Assembly (NCBI GenBank): GCA_963803425.1
Contig: CAWDMA010000001.1
Span: 186,001-250,000 of the forward strand
DNA: 64,000 bases
Source of the DNA: DASPWW01 sp963803425
GTDB lineage: Bacteria; Actinomycetota; Thermoleophilia; Solirubrobacterales; 70-9
Direction of reading: 5' to 3'
Shown here: piece after piece, positions 18,784 to 27,913 of the stretch
Layout: each line of letters opens with the position of its first letter
Position numbering within the stretch: position 1 is the stretch's first letter
Program-made: the position numbers and the translations under genes
The notes under the pieces: model-generated
What the model was told of the DNA's origin: nothing
Databases searched by the model: none
The model's input: only the letters and a program-made list of their open reading frames with translations

Positions 18784-19644
18784 CTACTTCAGCAGCCGCG
18801 ACAGCCGCCGGTCCTTCAGCACCCGCCCGCCGGTCTGCTCCTCGGGGCAATACGTGGTGAGGTGCTCGGCGAAGTGGACCGCCTCGAGCGTCGTCCCGCA
18901 CCGCGGGCACGGCTCGCCCTGGCGGCGGTGCACCTGGAGCGGCATCGGGAGCTTGTCGGGGACCGTGTCCCCGATCACCTCCTCGTAGTGCTCGATCGCG
19001 TCGCCGAGCACGTGCAGCGCGTCGTGCAGTCGCTCCACCTCGTCGTGCTCGAGGTCCGATCCCTTCCGGAAAGGCGACAGACACGCTTCCCACAGGATCT
19101 CGTCCACCCAGGAGCGCCCGATCCCGGCGACCACTCGCTGGTCGCGCAGCATCGGGTGCAGGTGGCGCGGCTGGTCGATCGCCTCGGCGAGCTGCTCCAG
19201 CGGCGGCGCCGGCCACGCCTCCGGCCCCAGCGTCGCCACCATCGCGTCGTCCTCCACCTCACCGGCGCGGAGCAGCTTCGTCCACGCTCGCTGCTTCGTC
19301 CCGAACTCGCGCAGGCGCAGCTCACGTCCGTCGGCGAGCCGGATCAGCACCCGGGAGGCCCGGTCGCGCAGCGAGGCACGCACTTCGAACACCTGTAAGC
19401 GACCCGCCGACATCAGGTGGACGAGCAGCTCCAGCGGGCCGCCGCCGCCCGGCCCGAACTCCACCACGGGCATCTTCCCGACCCGGCGCACGCCTGTCAC
19501 CGAGCGGCCCACGAGCGCGCCCAGCGGCGGGTCGACGCTCTTCACGGCCACCATCCCCGGTGCCAGCGCCGACTCCACCTCGGCGCCGTCGAGAGCCGTG
19601 GCGAGGCGCCGCGCCATGATCTCGACTTCGGGGATCTCTGGCAT
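18784..19644 (-). CDS. Fpg/Nei-family DNA glycosylase
   Basis: A 286-residue base-excision repair glycosylase/AP lyase. The N-terminus MPEIPEVEIMARRL carries the catalytic Pro2 and Glu3 and the following Glu6. The beta-hairpin lysine is probably the one in GKMPVVEF (near residue 57). The helix-two-turn-helix segment is VVAGIGRSWVDEILWEACLS. The C-terminal zinc finger starts CPRCG and ends TYCPEEQTGGR: three cysteines are present but the usual fourth is replaced by glutamate, so zinc binding may be altered. The Ile4 and overall pattern fit an actinobacterial Fpg/Nei subgroup rather than classical MutM, and base preference cannot be assigned. It lies between nadC and nadA on the opposite strand. 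Confidence 0.87.
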   Translation of the reverse strand: MPEIPEVEIMARRLATALDGAEVESALAPGMVAVKSVDPPLGALVGRSVTGVRRVGKMPVVEFGPGGGGPLELLVHLMSAGRLQVFEVRASLRDRASRVLIRLADGRELRLREFGTKQRAWTKLLRAGEVEDDAMVATLGPEAWPAPPLEQLAEAIDQPRHLHPMLRDQRVVAGIGRSWVDEILWEACLSPFRKGSDLEHDEVERLHDALHVLGDAIEHYEEVIGDTVPDKLPMPLQVHRRQGEPCPRCGTTLEAVHFAEHLTTYCPEEQTGGRVLKDRRLSRLLK

Positions 19645-19773
19645 CCCGAGTCAGGGTACGCCGCCCGCCGGGTCCGGCCGAGTAAGATTCACGGCAGTTC
19701 ATTCGCCAGGTTCGAGGCCGGTACAGGAAGCGAAACCCGGTCGGGCCGGCGAACATCACGGAAAGGAACGCGG

Positions 19774-20781
19774 GTGCAGGAGCTCCCGACAATCCAATCC
19801 AACGCCGCTCCGGGTCTCAGCCCGGAGCAGGTCAGCGACCTCTCGAACGAGGTGCGGGCGCTCGCAGCCGAGCGCGACGCGGTGATCCTCGCCCACAACT
19901 ACCAGGTCCCCGAGGTCCAGGACGTCGCCGACTACGTCGGCGACTCGCTGGGTCTGTCCCGGGTGGCCGCCGAGACGACCTCGTCGGTGATCGACTTCTG
20001 CGGCGTCCACTTCATGGCCGAGACCGCCTCGGTCCTCTCCCCGGACAAGACGGTCCTGATCCCGGACCTGGAGGCGGGCTGCTCGCTCTCGGAGTCGATC
20101 ACCGCCGACCAGCTCCGCGCCTGGAAGGCCGAGCACCCGGGCGCCCTGGTCGTCATGTACGTCAACACGTCCGCCGAGGTGAAGGCGGAGACCGACTACT
20201 GCTGCACCTCGTCGAATGCGGTTGCCGTCGTCGAGCACATCCGGCGCGAGCACGGTGACGCCACCGAGATCCTCTTCGGCCCCGACATGTGGCTGGGCCG
20301 CTACGTCGAGCGCGTCACCGGGCGCGAGATGCACGTCTGGGACGGCGAGTGCCACGTGCACGCCGGGATCCGCCCCACCGACATCCAGCGAACCCGGGAG
20401 GAGCACCCCGACGCCGAGTTCCTGATCCACCCCGAGTGCGGATGCGTGACGCAGACCATGGAGTACGTCGCCGCGGGCGACATCCCCGCCGAGGGCGTCC
20501 ACATGCTCTCCACCTCGGGGATGCTGAAGTACGCCGAGGAGCATCCCGCCGCCGAGCTGATCGTCGCCACCGAGACCGGGATGCTGTACCCGATGCACGA
20601 GGCCGCCCCCGAGGCGGAGCTGATCGCCGCCAACCCGGGCGCCGTCTGCAGGTACATGAAGATGATCACGCTGCCAAAGCTGCGCGACTCCCTCCTGGAG
20701 ATGAAGTTCGAGGTGAAGGTCCCGGAGGAGATCGCCGAGCGCGCTCGCGTCCCGATCGAGCGCATGGTCGCGATCGGCTAG
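19774..20781 (+). CDS. nadA: Quinolinate synthase NadA
   Basis: A 335-residue NadA, the [4Fe-4S] enzyme that condenses iminoaspartate with dihydroxyacetone phosphate to quinolinate. The three cluster cysteines are visible in LEAGCSLSES, in HPECGCVTQT, and in PGAVCRYMKM. The N-terminal motif VILAHNYQVPEVQDVADYVG is typical. The GTG at 19774 is chosen since it follows a ribosome site GAAAGGA (19761-19767) and gives the usual length. It makes the substrate for NadC, encoded 2.5 kb upstream, but the L-aspartate oxidase gene nadB that normally accompanies them is not in the window. Confidence 0.93.
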   Translation: MQELPTIQSNAAPGLSPEQVSDLSNEVRALAAERDAVILAHNYQVPEVQDVADYVGDSLGLSRVAAETTSSVIDFCGVHFMAETASVLSPDKTVLIPDLEAGCSLSESITADQLRAWKAEHPGALVVMYVNTSAEVKAETDYCCTSSNAVAVVEHIRREHGDATEILFGPDMWLGRYVERVTGREMHVWDGECHVHAGIRPTDIQRTREEHPDAEFLIHPECGCVTQTMEYVAAGDIPAEGVHMLSTSGMLKYAEEHPAAELIVATETGMLYPMHEAAPEAELIAANPGAVCRYMKMITLPKLRDSLLEMKFEVKVPEEIAERARVPIERMVAIG

Positions 20782-20788
20782 CGCCTGG

Positions 20789-22195
20789 CTACCGTCGCGC
20801 CTTGGCCACGTAGCTGTCGCCCCTCTTCAGGGTCACCGTCCGCTTGCGGACGAAGTCGCGAAACCGGACCTTCCCCTTCTTCACCCGTCCCAGCGTCGAG
20901 TTGTCGCAGCGGTCGGCGACCAGCCAGGTCGTGCCCCGTACGCTCCCCGCCCCCTTCTTGCCCTTGCTCCTGAACTTGCCCTTGCCCTTCCCCCACAGCT
21001 TTCGTCCCTTGCCCTTGCGCTTGGCGGCGTTCGCGCCGCCGAGCCTGTTCTTCCCGCACTCGAGCGCGCCGCTCAGCTTCAGCTCCGTGAACGGCTTGCC
21101 GCCGCTCTTCTGCTTGACGCGGAACATGCCGTCGTAGAACTGCGCCGACTGCGTCCCGCCGCCCGTGCCGGTCGACGAGGTGAGCCGAAGCCGACCCGGG
21201 CGGGTGTTGACCTCGCAGCCGATCGGGATCGCCTTCTCCACCTTGAGCGTCACGAACCCGGGGTCGCCCTGGCACTTGGTCCCGGTGACGCCGCTGATCG
21301 GCGTCACGATCACGCTCTCGCCGACCACGGGGTCCGGGACACCCGCGTCCACCGCCACGCCGCAGGGCGCGTCGGCGCCGCTGATCAGCGCCTGGTCCAC
21401 CTTCGACGCGTTGAGCATCGCCCGCCCAATCGCCCCCGTGCTCTGATTCGCCCAGAAGAGGTGGGTGGACGTCAGCGCGACGCCGCACGGGTCGGTCGCG
21501 CCGACGAAGGCCTGGTTCGCCCCGCTGCCGTCCAGGTTCGCACGGCCGATCGCGTCCGAGCCGAAGTTCGCCCAGAAGACGTTCGCCGAGTTGACCGCGA
21601 CGCCGCACGGTCCCGTGGCGCCCCCGATAAAGCTCGGGTCCACGCCGGTCCCGTTCACGCTTGCGCGTCCGATCGTGGTGCCGCTGCCTCCGGCGAAGTT
21701 GTCCCAGAACAGATTGGTCGCGTTCACCGCCACCGCGCAATTGCTCAGTCCGAGCCCCGGGATGAAGCTCTGGCTGGCGCCGCTGCCGTCGAGGTTCGCG
21801 CGCGCGATCGCCCCGGTCCCCTGGTTCATCCAGTACACCCGGGCCGAGTCCACCGCGACTCCGCACGGGAGGCTCGCTCCGGTGATAAAGCTCTGATCCA
21901 CGCCGGTGCCGTCGAGGTTGGCGCGCCCGATCGTGCCCAGGGCGCGATTCGCCCAGTACAAGTGCGTCGTCGTGGCTGCCACCCCGCAGGGGCCGGCGGC
22001 GCCGGCGATGAAGCTCTGGTTCGCGTCCGAGCCGTCGAGGTTCGCCCGCCCGATCGTGGTTCCGTCGCCACCGCCGTTGTTGGCCCAGTAGACGTATGCC
22101 TCGGCGCGCGGTGCGAGCGCGAGGGTCAGCGCGATGGCCAGGAAAACGCCGCCGAGCGCGGCCCAACGTCCGTCGATCCCTCCCTCACTGCGCAT
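20789..22195 (-). CDS. Secreted six-bladed YWTD-type beta-propeller protein
   Basis: A 468-residue exported protein. Residues about 12-33 are a signal peptide ending in RAEA before YVYWANN. Six repeats of about 42 residues follow (to about residue 290), each combining a (Y/F)W(A/D)N strand, a TIGRANLDG-type turn, a NQSFI strand and PCGVAV; this matches LDL-receptor YWTD propeller blades. The C-terminal third holds a lysine/glycine-rich stretch (KRKGKGRKLWGKGKGKFRSK) and a compact domain with TTWLVADRCDNSTL and VRFRDFVRKRTVTLKRG. The role is probably binding at the cell surface, which is inference. A broken paralogue lies at 9.6-10.9 kb. The product is otherwise unassigned. Confidence 0.8.
   Translation of the reverse strand: MRSEGGIDGRWAALGGVFLAIALTLALAPRAEAYVYWANNGGGDGTTIGRANLDGSDANQSFIAGAAGPCGVAATTTHLYWANRALGTIGRANLDGTGVDQSFITGASLPCGVAVDSARVYWMNQGTGAIARANLDGSGASQSFIPGLGLSNCAVAVNATNLFWDNFAGGSGTTIGRASVNGTGVDPSFIGGATGPCGVAVNSANVFWANFGSDAIGRANLDGSGANQAFVGATDPCGVALTSTHLFWANQSTGAIGRAMLNASKVDQALISGADAPCGVAVDAGVPDPVVGESVIVTPISGVTGTKCQGDPGFVTLKVEKAIPIGCEVNTRPGRLRLTSSTGTGGGTQSAQFYDGMFRVKQKSGGKPFTELKLSGALECGKNRLGGANAAKRKGKGRKLWGKGKGKFRSKGKKGAGSVRGTTWLVADRCDNSTLGRVKKGKVRFRDFVRKRTVTLKRGDSYVAKARR
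21330..22115 (-). repeat. Six tandem propeller repeats (about 126 bp each)
   Basis: Coding repeats of the secreted propeller protein. Each unit encodes one blade, and DNA similarity between units is highest around the PCGVA and IGRANLDG codons. Confidence 0.75.
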
Positions 22196-22234
22196 CCCCC
22201 GAAGGATCGCACGCCGGACACCCCGATGACGGGC

Positions 22235-23986
22235 TCATGCGCCCCACAGCCGGACCTTCTCCTCGCGGCCGCGAACGTCGAGCTCTCCCGCGAACTCGAG
22301 GCCGTCGCGCTGCGCGACGAGCCGCTCGTGCGTGGACTCGCTGACGAGGAGCTGGAACGCCGCCTCCTTGGTCATCCCCTCGATCCGGGAGGCCGTGTTG
22401 ACCACATCCCCGACCGCCGTGTACTCGACGCGGCGCTCCGAGCCGACCTGGCCGGCCATCACCGGGCCGGTGTTCAGTCCCACGCCCATGGCGAACCCCT
22501 CTCCGAGACCCGACCCGCGCACCCATGCGTTGAACCGACCAAGTCTCGGGCCGAGCATCTCCTGCGCCGCGATGACCGCGCGGTCCGCGTGGTCGGACTG
22601 CTCGATCGGGGCGCCGAAGACGGCCATGATCCCGTCCCCCATGTAGCTGACCAGCGTGCCTCCATGGCCCATGATCGCGTCGCTCATCTCGCCCAGATAC
22701 CGGTTCAGGACCTCGATCACCTCGTCCGGACCGTGGCTCTCGCAGAACGTGGTGAAGCCGCGCAGGTCGCTGAACAGGACCGTGCACTCGCTCCGCGAGG
22801 ACCCCAGGCGCAGATCGTCGCCGGCGCTCGAGAGCACCTCGTCCACGACAGCCTCCGGCACGAACCGCGCGAAGGTGTCGCGGGCGTGGCGGCGCTCCAG
22901 CGCCGCCACGGCGTAGTCCACGCCAAGTGTCACGACCGCCGCCACCGCCAAGGCGAGCAACGGGTAGACGATCGGGAGGACGGCGCCGTCGTTGAAGGCA
23001 AGCTGCGCGGCGACCAGGTACGCGCCCGCCGCCGCCAGCGCAGCGCCGAACGCGAGCGGTGCCCGCAGCCGCAGAGCGGCCGCCGGGACGACCATCGCCA
23101 TGGCGCAGATCAGGCCCGCGTCGAAGGGCCACGGCAGCGAGCCCAGCGGAAGCCCACGCTCGATCGTCGAGATCGCGTTGGCGTGGATCTCCGCCCCGGA
23201 CATCAGCTCGTCGGCTGACACCGACGTCGGGTGGAGGTCCTGGAGCGAGGGCGCCGAGGCTCCGATCACGACGGTGGCGTCCTTGAACGTGCTCGCGGGG
23301 ACCTTGCCCCGCAACACGTGCGAGAACGAGACGGTGCGAAACGTCCCGGGCGGGCCCCGGAAGTCGATCAGGGCCGCGTTGTCGTCGAAGTCGTCGGGAT
23401 CGACCTGACGACCCGTCCTCGCCTCGGCGGCCGCGACCGCGAAGCTCTCCAGCCCGCCGATCTGGAACGGGATCCGCCGCCACACTCCGCCCGGGTCGGG
23501 ATCGAACTGCGAGTTTCCCGCCCGGGCGCCGATGTCTCTCAACACCCGCTCGCCGCCGAGGACGTTGCTCTTCCCGCGCTGGTTGACCTCGGTCGTCGCA
23601 AGCACCACGCCGCCGGCTTTGTCCACGGCGTCGACGAGTGCCCTGTCCTGGCGGGTCGGCTCGGTGAATTGGACGTCATACGCGATCGTCCGGGCCCCAG
23701 CGTCCTCGAGCCGGTTGATTAGGCGGGCGTGCAGCGAGCGGGGAAACGGCCACCGCCGCTTGAGCTCGCCGAAGGTGACGTCATCGATCTCGACGACGAC
23801 GATGTCGCTCGGCGGGTCCTGGTTGCCGCGGACGGCGAACCGGGTATCGAGGGTGTCCAGCTCGAGCCGGTCGAAGGCGTCGGTGGCATAGGTCACGAGC
23901 CCGATCGCGGCGCCCGCGACAGCAGCGCACAGCAAGCCGAACAGCCTCTGGTGTCGGCCCGCAGCCGAGCTCACTGCGCCCAACAC
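22235..23986 (-). CDS. CHASE2-domain class III adenylate/guanylate cyclase
   Basis: A 583-residue membrane receptor cyclase making cAMP (or cGMP). It has an N-terminal membrane helix (LLCAAVAGAAIGLVTYA), an extracytoplasmic CHASE2 sensory domain (about residues 40-285), three further membrane helices (about 290-370), and a cytoplasmic class III cyclase domain. Metal-binding aspartates are in VLFSDLRGFT and YMGDGIMAVFG; the ribose/transition-state segment is VGDVVNTASRIEGMTKEA. Cyclases of this architecture respond to unknown extracytoplasmic signals. No effector gene is adjacent, and the start ATG at 23986 gives a standard N-terminus. Confidence 0.9.
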   Translation of the reverse strand: MLGAVSSAAGRHQRLFGLLCAAVAGAAIGLVTYATDAFDRLELDTLDTRFAVRGNQDPPSDIVVVEIDDVTFGELKRRWPFPRSLHARLINRLEDAGARTIAYDVQFTEPTRQDRALVDAVDKAGGVVLATTEVNQRGKSNVLGGERVLRDIGARAGNSQFDPDPGGVWRRIPFQIGGLESFAVAAAEARTGRQVDPDDFDDNAALIDFRGPPGTFRTVSFSHVLRGKVPASTFKDATVVIGASAPSLQDLHPTSVSADELMSGAEIHANAISTIERGLPLGSLPWPFDAGLICAMAMVVPAAALRLRAPLAFGAALAAAGAYLVAAQLAFNDGAVLPIVYPLLALAVAAVVTLGVDYAVAALERRHARDTFARFVPEAVVDEVLSSAGDDLRLGSSRSECTVLFSDLRGFTTFCESHGPDEVIEVLNRYLGEMSDAIMGHGGTLVSYMGDGIMAVFGAPIEQSDHADRAVIAAQEMLGPRLGRFNAWVRGSGLGEGFAMGVGLNTGPVMAGQVGSERRVEYTAVGDVVNTASRIEGMTKEAAFQLLVSESTHERLVAQRDGLEFAGELDVRGREEKVRLWGA

Positions 23987-24085
23987 TCTCTCACGCGGTC
24001 ACGGTCCCCGGAGTGCGGACTTCTGTCCGCGTTCGGCCATACGCTCGAACGAGTGGAAGCCGCTGCTAGCCTCGCCAACGTCACC

Positions 24086-25024
24086 ATGCACCTGAGGCCG
24101 GTACCGGATCCGAAGCCGCCCCCGAAGGCCCCGGGGCGCGAGACGCCTCCGACGATCGCCGAGCTGGAGCGGTGGGCGACCGTGCTCCGGATCGACTGCG
24201 TGCGGATGCTTGCGGTCGCGAAGTCGGGCCACCTGGACAGCTCGCTGTCCGCTGCCGATGTCGTCGCCGCTCTCTATTACAGGGTGCTCCGCCACGACTC
24301 GGACGACCCGGCGTGGCGGGAGCGGGACCGGTTCGTGCTGAGCAAGGGGCATGCGGCCCCGATCCAGTATGCGGCGCTCGCCGAGCACAGGTACTTCCCG
24401 CTCCGCGACCTGATGGGGCTGCGCCAGATCGGCGCCGACCTGCAGGGCCACCCGGACATGAACCGCACCCCCGGCGTCGAGGTCTCGACAGGCTCGCTCG
24501 GGCAGGGGCTGTCGATGTGCCTCGGGATCGGGCTGGCGCTGCGGCTCGACGGGCTCGACTCGACCGCGCAGGTGTTCGGGCTGCTCTCCGACGGGGACTG
24601 CCAGGAGGGCCAGACCTGGGAGGCGGCGATGGCCGCCGCGCACTTCGGCGTCTCCAACGTCACCGCGGTCGTCGACTACAACCACCTGCAGACCGACGGC
24701 ACCACCGAGGAGGTGATGGACACCGGCGACGTCCGCGCCAAGTTCGAGTCGTTCGGGTGGGACTCGGTCGAGATCGACGGCCACGACATGACCGCGGTGG
24801 TCGACGCGCTGGAGCGGAGCCGCACGCTCGACGGGCCGGCGGCGATCGTGTGCCAGACGAAGAAGGGCCGCGGGGTGTCTTCGATGGAGAGCCGATTCGG
24901 GTTCCACGGGAAGCCGCCCACCCCCGAGCAGGCCGAGGAGGCGCTCACCGAGCTGGAGGCGACCCTGCAGCGCCAGACGGCGGCGCTCGACGCCGCCGAG
25001 TTGGAGCCCGAGGGGTCCGAGTAA
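24086..25024 (+). CDS. Transketolase, N-terminal (ThDP pyrophosphate-binding) subunit
   Basis: A 312-residue protein with the first half of transketolase as a separate gene. Present are GHLDSSLSAADVVAALYY, SKGHAAPIQYAAL, the cofactor-anchoring GSLGQGLSM, and the thiamine diphosphate/metal motif SDGDCQEGQTWEA. With the downstream subunit it should transfer two-carbon ketol units in the pentose phosphate pathway or in a specialised sugar pathway. The ATG at 24086 follows the cyclase gene region on the other strand; about 35 residues of proline-rich sequence precede the conserved core. The stop overlaps the next start (TAATG), so the two subunits are coupled. Confidence 0.92.
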   Translation: MHLRPVPDPKPPPKAPGRETPPTIAELERWATVLRIDCVRMLAVAKSGHLDSSLSAADVVAALYYRVLRHDSDDPAWRERDRFVLSKGHAAPIQYAALAEHRYFPLRDLMGLRQIGADLQGHPDMNRTPGVEVSTGSLGQGLSMCLGIGLALRLDGLDSTAQVFGLLSDGDCQEGQTWEAAMAAAHFGVSNVTAVVDYNHLQTDGTTEEVMDTGDVRAKFESFGWDSVEIDGHDMTAVVDALERSRTLDGPAAIVCQTKKGRGVSSMESRFGFHGKPPTPEQAEEALTELEATLQRQTAALDAAELEPEGSE

Positions 25025-26022
25025 TGCCCGCCGAAGCTAAGACCGAGCCGATCGCGACCCGGCAGGCGTACGGCGCTGCGCTCGTCGACCTCGGCGAGGC
25101 GCACGATGACGTCGTCGCCCTGGACGCCGACCTGTCGGTCTCGACCCAGTCCGCCAAGTTCGGGAAGGCGTTCCCGGAGCGGTTCTTCAACATGGGCACC
25201 GCGGAGGCGAACATGATGTCGACCGCGTGCGGGCTCGCGGCCACCGGGAAGACCCCGTACTGCTCGACGTTCGCGGTGTTCGCCGCCGGGCGCGCCTACG
25301 ACCAGGTCCGGCTCGGGATCGCGCACAACAAGCTCCGGGTCCGGATCGGCGCCAGCCACGGCGGTGTGTCGCTGGGAGAGGACGGCGCCTCGCACCAGAT
25401 GATCGAGGACATCGCGCTGATGCGAGCGATGCCGCACATGCAGGTCGTCGTCCCGGCCGACTACAACCAGGCCTATCGCGCCACCCTCGAGTCATACGAC
25501 AAGGACGAGCCGATGTACTTGCGGTTCGGTCGCCCATCCACGCCGATCGTGTACGAGGAGATCCCAGACACGCTCGGCGGCGGCGCCGACGTGATCCGCG
25601 AGGGCAAGGACATCTCCCTGATCGCCTGCGGCCACATGGTGTGGAGGGCGCTGGAGGCCGCCGACACGCTCGAGCGCGAGGACGGGATCGAGGCCGAGGT
25701 GCTGAACGTCGCAATCGTGAAGCCGATCGACGCCGACCCGATCCTCGAGTCGATCTCGAAGACCGGCGTCGCCGTCACCGCCGAGGAGCACCGCGTCGTC
25801 GGCGGCCTCGGCGACGCGGTCCGCCAGGTCGCGGCCGAGCAGCACCCCGTCCCGATCTTCGCGGTCGGGATGGGCGACGAGTTCGGGGTCTCGGGCACCG
25901 GCGAGGCGTGCATGGAGCACTTCGGCCTCACCGCCCGCGGGATCGCCGATCGCGCCCGCGAGGCGCTCGTCCTGAAGCCGCTCGTCTCGCACCCGCCGCT
26001 GATCGGCCCCGAGTGGACCTGA
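25024..26022 (+). CDS. Transketolase, C-terminal subunit
   Basis: A 332-residue protein with the pyrimidine-binding and C-terminal domains of transketolase. FNMGTAEANMMSTACGLA carries the catalytic glutamate that activates thiamine diphosphate, and GGVSLGEDGASHQMIEDIA and EPMYLRFGR are typical. It starts one base before the end of the upstream subunit (TAATG), so the two make an obligate complex. Split transketolases are common in actinobacteria and archaea. A strong terminator is not seen in the following gap. Confidence 0.92.
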   Translation: MPAEAKTEPIATRQAYGAALVDLGEAHDDVVALDADLSVSTQSAKFGKAFPERFFNMGTAEANMMSTACGLAATGKTPYCSTFAVFAAGRAYDQVRLGIAHNKLRVRIGASHGGVSLGEDGASHQMIEDIALMRAMPHMQVVVPADYNQAYRATLESYDKDEPMYLRFGRPSTPIVYEEIPDTLGGGADVIREGKDISLIACGHMVWRALEAADTLEREDGIEAEVLNVAIVKPIDADPILESISKTGVAVTAEEHRVVGGLGDAVRQVAAEQHPVPIFAVGMGDEFGVSGTGEACMEHFGLTARGIADRAREALVLKPLVSHPPLIGPEWT

Positions 26023-26133
26023 GCTAGCCGGGCCGCTTCGCCGCTCCGCTACCCTTCGCGGTCGCGCTGGTCGATTCCCTGCGAAACGGGAGGGCGCAGG
26101 ATCACGGCCGGCGCCGCAGAAAGACCCATCGGC

Positions 26134-26999
26134 ATGGCAAGGACACGTACGCGAACGCGCTCGCGCGCGAGGCGACGCGAGCACACCGGCCCCCCGCCGC
26201 GAAGCAGGCGTGATCCGCGCGCGCCGCTGCTCGAGATGCGCGGCGTCACGGTGATCTACCCCGGCGGCCACATCGGCCTCGAGCGCGCCTCGCTCGAGGT
26301 CGACCGCGGGCGAGTTCCTCTTCCTCGTCGGGCCGACCGGCTGCGGCAAGTCGACCTTCATCAAGCTGCTGATCCGAGAGCTCGAGCCCGCCGGCGGCGA
26401 GCGTGCTGATCGCCGGCAAGCGACATCACGACGATGCCCCGGCGACCGCGTCCCGTACCTGCGCCGCCGGATCGGCACCGTCTTCCAGGACTTCAAGCTG
26501 CTTCCGAACCGGACCGTCTACGACAACGTCGCGCTACGCGCTGCAGGTGATCGGCGCCCCCGCACCGAGATCCGGCAGAAGGTGCCGGAGATCCTGCGCC
26601 TGGTCGGCCTGTCGACGAAGATCCACAGCTATCCCGACGAGCTCTCCGGCGGCGAGCAGCAGCGCGTCTCGATCGCGCGCGCGTTCGTCAACCACCCGCC
26701 GCTGCTGCTCGCCGACGAGCCGACCGGAAACCTCGACCCCGAGACCTCGATCGGGATCATGCAGCTGCTCTACCGGATCAACCGCACCGGCACGACGGTG
26801 CTCGTCGTCACCCACGACCGCGAGATGGTCGACAAGATGCGCCGCCGCGTGGTCCAGCTCGACGAGGGCCGCGTCGTCCGCGACGAGGCCGCCGGCATGT
26901 ACGTCCGAGGACGAGTCGACGACGGAGTTCGCGGCTCGCGTCCGCTCCGAGATGGGCGTCGGCGAGGGCGACGACGATCTCAACGGCGACGAGCACTGA
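26134..26999 (+). CDS. ftsE: Cell-division ABC ATPase FtsE (multiple indels as sequenced)
   Basis: FtsE pairs with FtsX at the division site to control peptidoglycan hydrolases. Across several frames one reads LLEMRGVTVIYPGGHIGLE, the Walker A VGPTGCGKSTF, then RRIGTVFQDFKLLPNRTVYD (Q-loop), SGGEQQRVSIARAF (signature), LLLADEPTGNLDP (Walker B) and VVTHDREMV (H-loop). Frame breaks fall near 26310, 26402, 26420, 26441, 26533, 26565 and 26905, with a clean stretch from about 26570 to 26900. Every segment is well conserved, so these are probably sequence errors. The start is unsure: the ATG at 26134 adds an arginine-rich leader; a GTG at 26210 would be more typical but requires one more indel. 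Confidence 0.85.
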
Positions 27000-27001
27000 C
27001 G

Positions 27002-27913
27002 GTGAGCCGCGGTTCGTCTTCTTCCTTCAGGAGGCCTTCCGGGCGCTGCGCCGCAACGCCGCGCCCTCGATCGCCGCGATCGTGACGATCGCGTCACCGT
27101 GCTGCTGCTCGGCGTGCTCGTCCCGGTCCTCCAGACGCACCGGCCAAGACCGACGAGGTCCGCAGCCAGCTCGAGCTCAAGGTCTTCCTCTACGACGACG
27201 CGACGCAAGGGCGAGATCGACGAGTCTGCAGAAGAAGATCGACGAGGATCCCGCACGTCAGCGCACGTCGAGTACGTCTCCAAGCACGACGCGCTGAAGA
27301 TCCTCGAGGAGCGGCTCGAGGACGACCGATCGCTCAACGAGCTCAACACCAACCCGCTGCCGCCGTCCTTCAACGTCCGGGTCGACGACCCCGACAACCT
27401 CGAGTCGGTCCAGACGCGCTCTCGCCCCGCCGAACTCGACGGGCAAGCCGCAGCCGATCAGCCCGATCGATCGAGCGAGGTCACGGACTCGCGCTCAGGA
27501 GGCCGGCAAGATCCGCGAGGTGACCGGCGCGATCAAGATCGTGCTGGCCGTGATCGCCGTCCTGCTGCTCGTCGCCTCGCTCTGCCTCGTCGCGAACACG
27601 ATCCGGCTCTCGATCTACGCCCGCCGCCGCGAGGTCGAGGTGATGCGGCTCGTCGGCGCGACCAACTGGTTCATCCGCTGGCCGTTCGTGATCGAGGGCC
27701 TGGTCGTCGGCGTGTTCGGCGCGGTGATCGCGGTCGGCATACTGTTGCTCGGCAAGGTGACCATCGTCGACCCGCTGTCCGACAAATTCGCTTTGGTCGA
27801 GGACCTCAACACGATCGGCTTCGCTGCCGCTGGTCGGCGATGCTCGTCGGCGCGCGATGGCGGTCTCGGCGCTCGGCAGCGGCGTGACGCTGCGCCGCTT
27901 CCTGCAGGTTTGA
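27002..27913 (+). CDS. ftsX: Cell-division membrane protein FtsX (multiple indels as sequenced)
   Basis: The four-helix partner of FtsE. Pieces in changing frames read RFVFFLQEAFRALRRNAAPS (N-terminal cytoplasmic part), VTVLLLGVLVPVLQT (first helix), the extracellular LKILEERLEDDRSLNEL and LPPSFNVRVDDPDNLESV, then IKIVLAVIAVLLLVASLCLV and VEVMRLVGATNWFIRWPFV, which is strongly typical of FtsX. The C-terminus ends VTLRRFLQV and a TGA at 27911. A GTG start at 27002 follows the ftsE stop by two bases. Breaks occur about every 50-100 bases at the 5' and 3' ends, with a longer clean stretch around 27510-27820. Confidence 0.83.
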
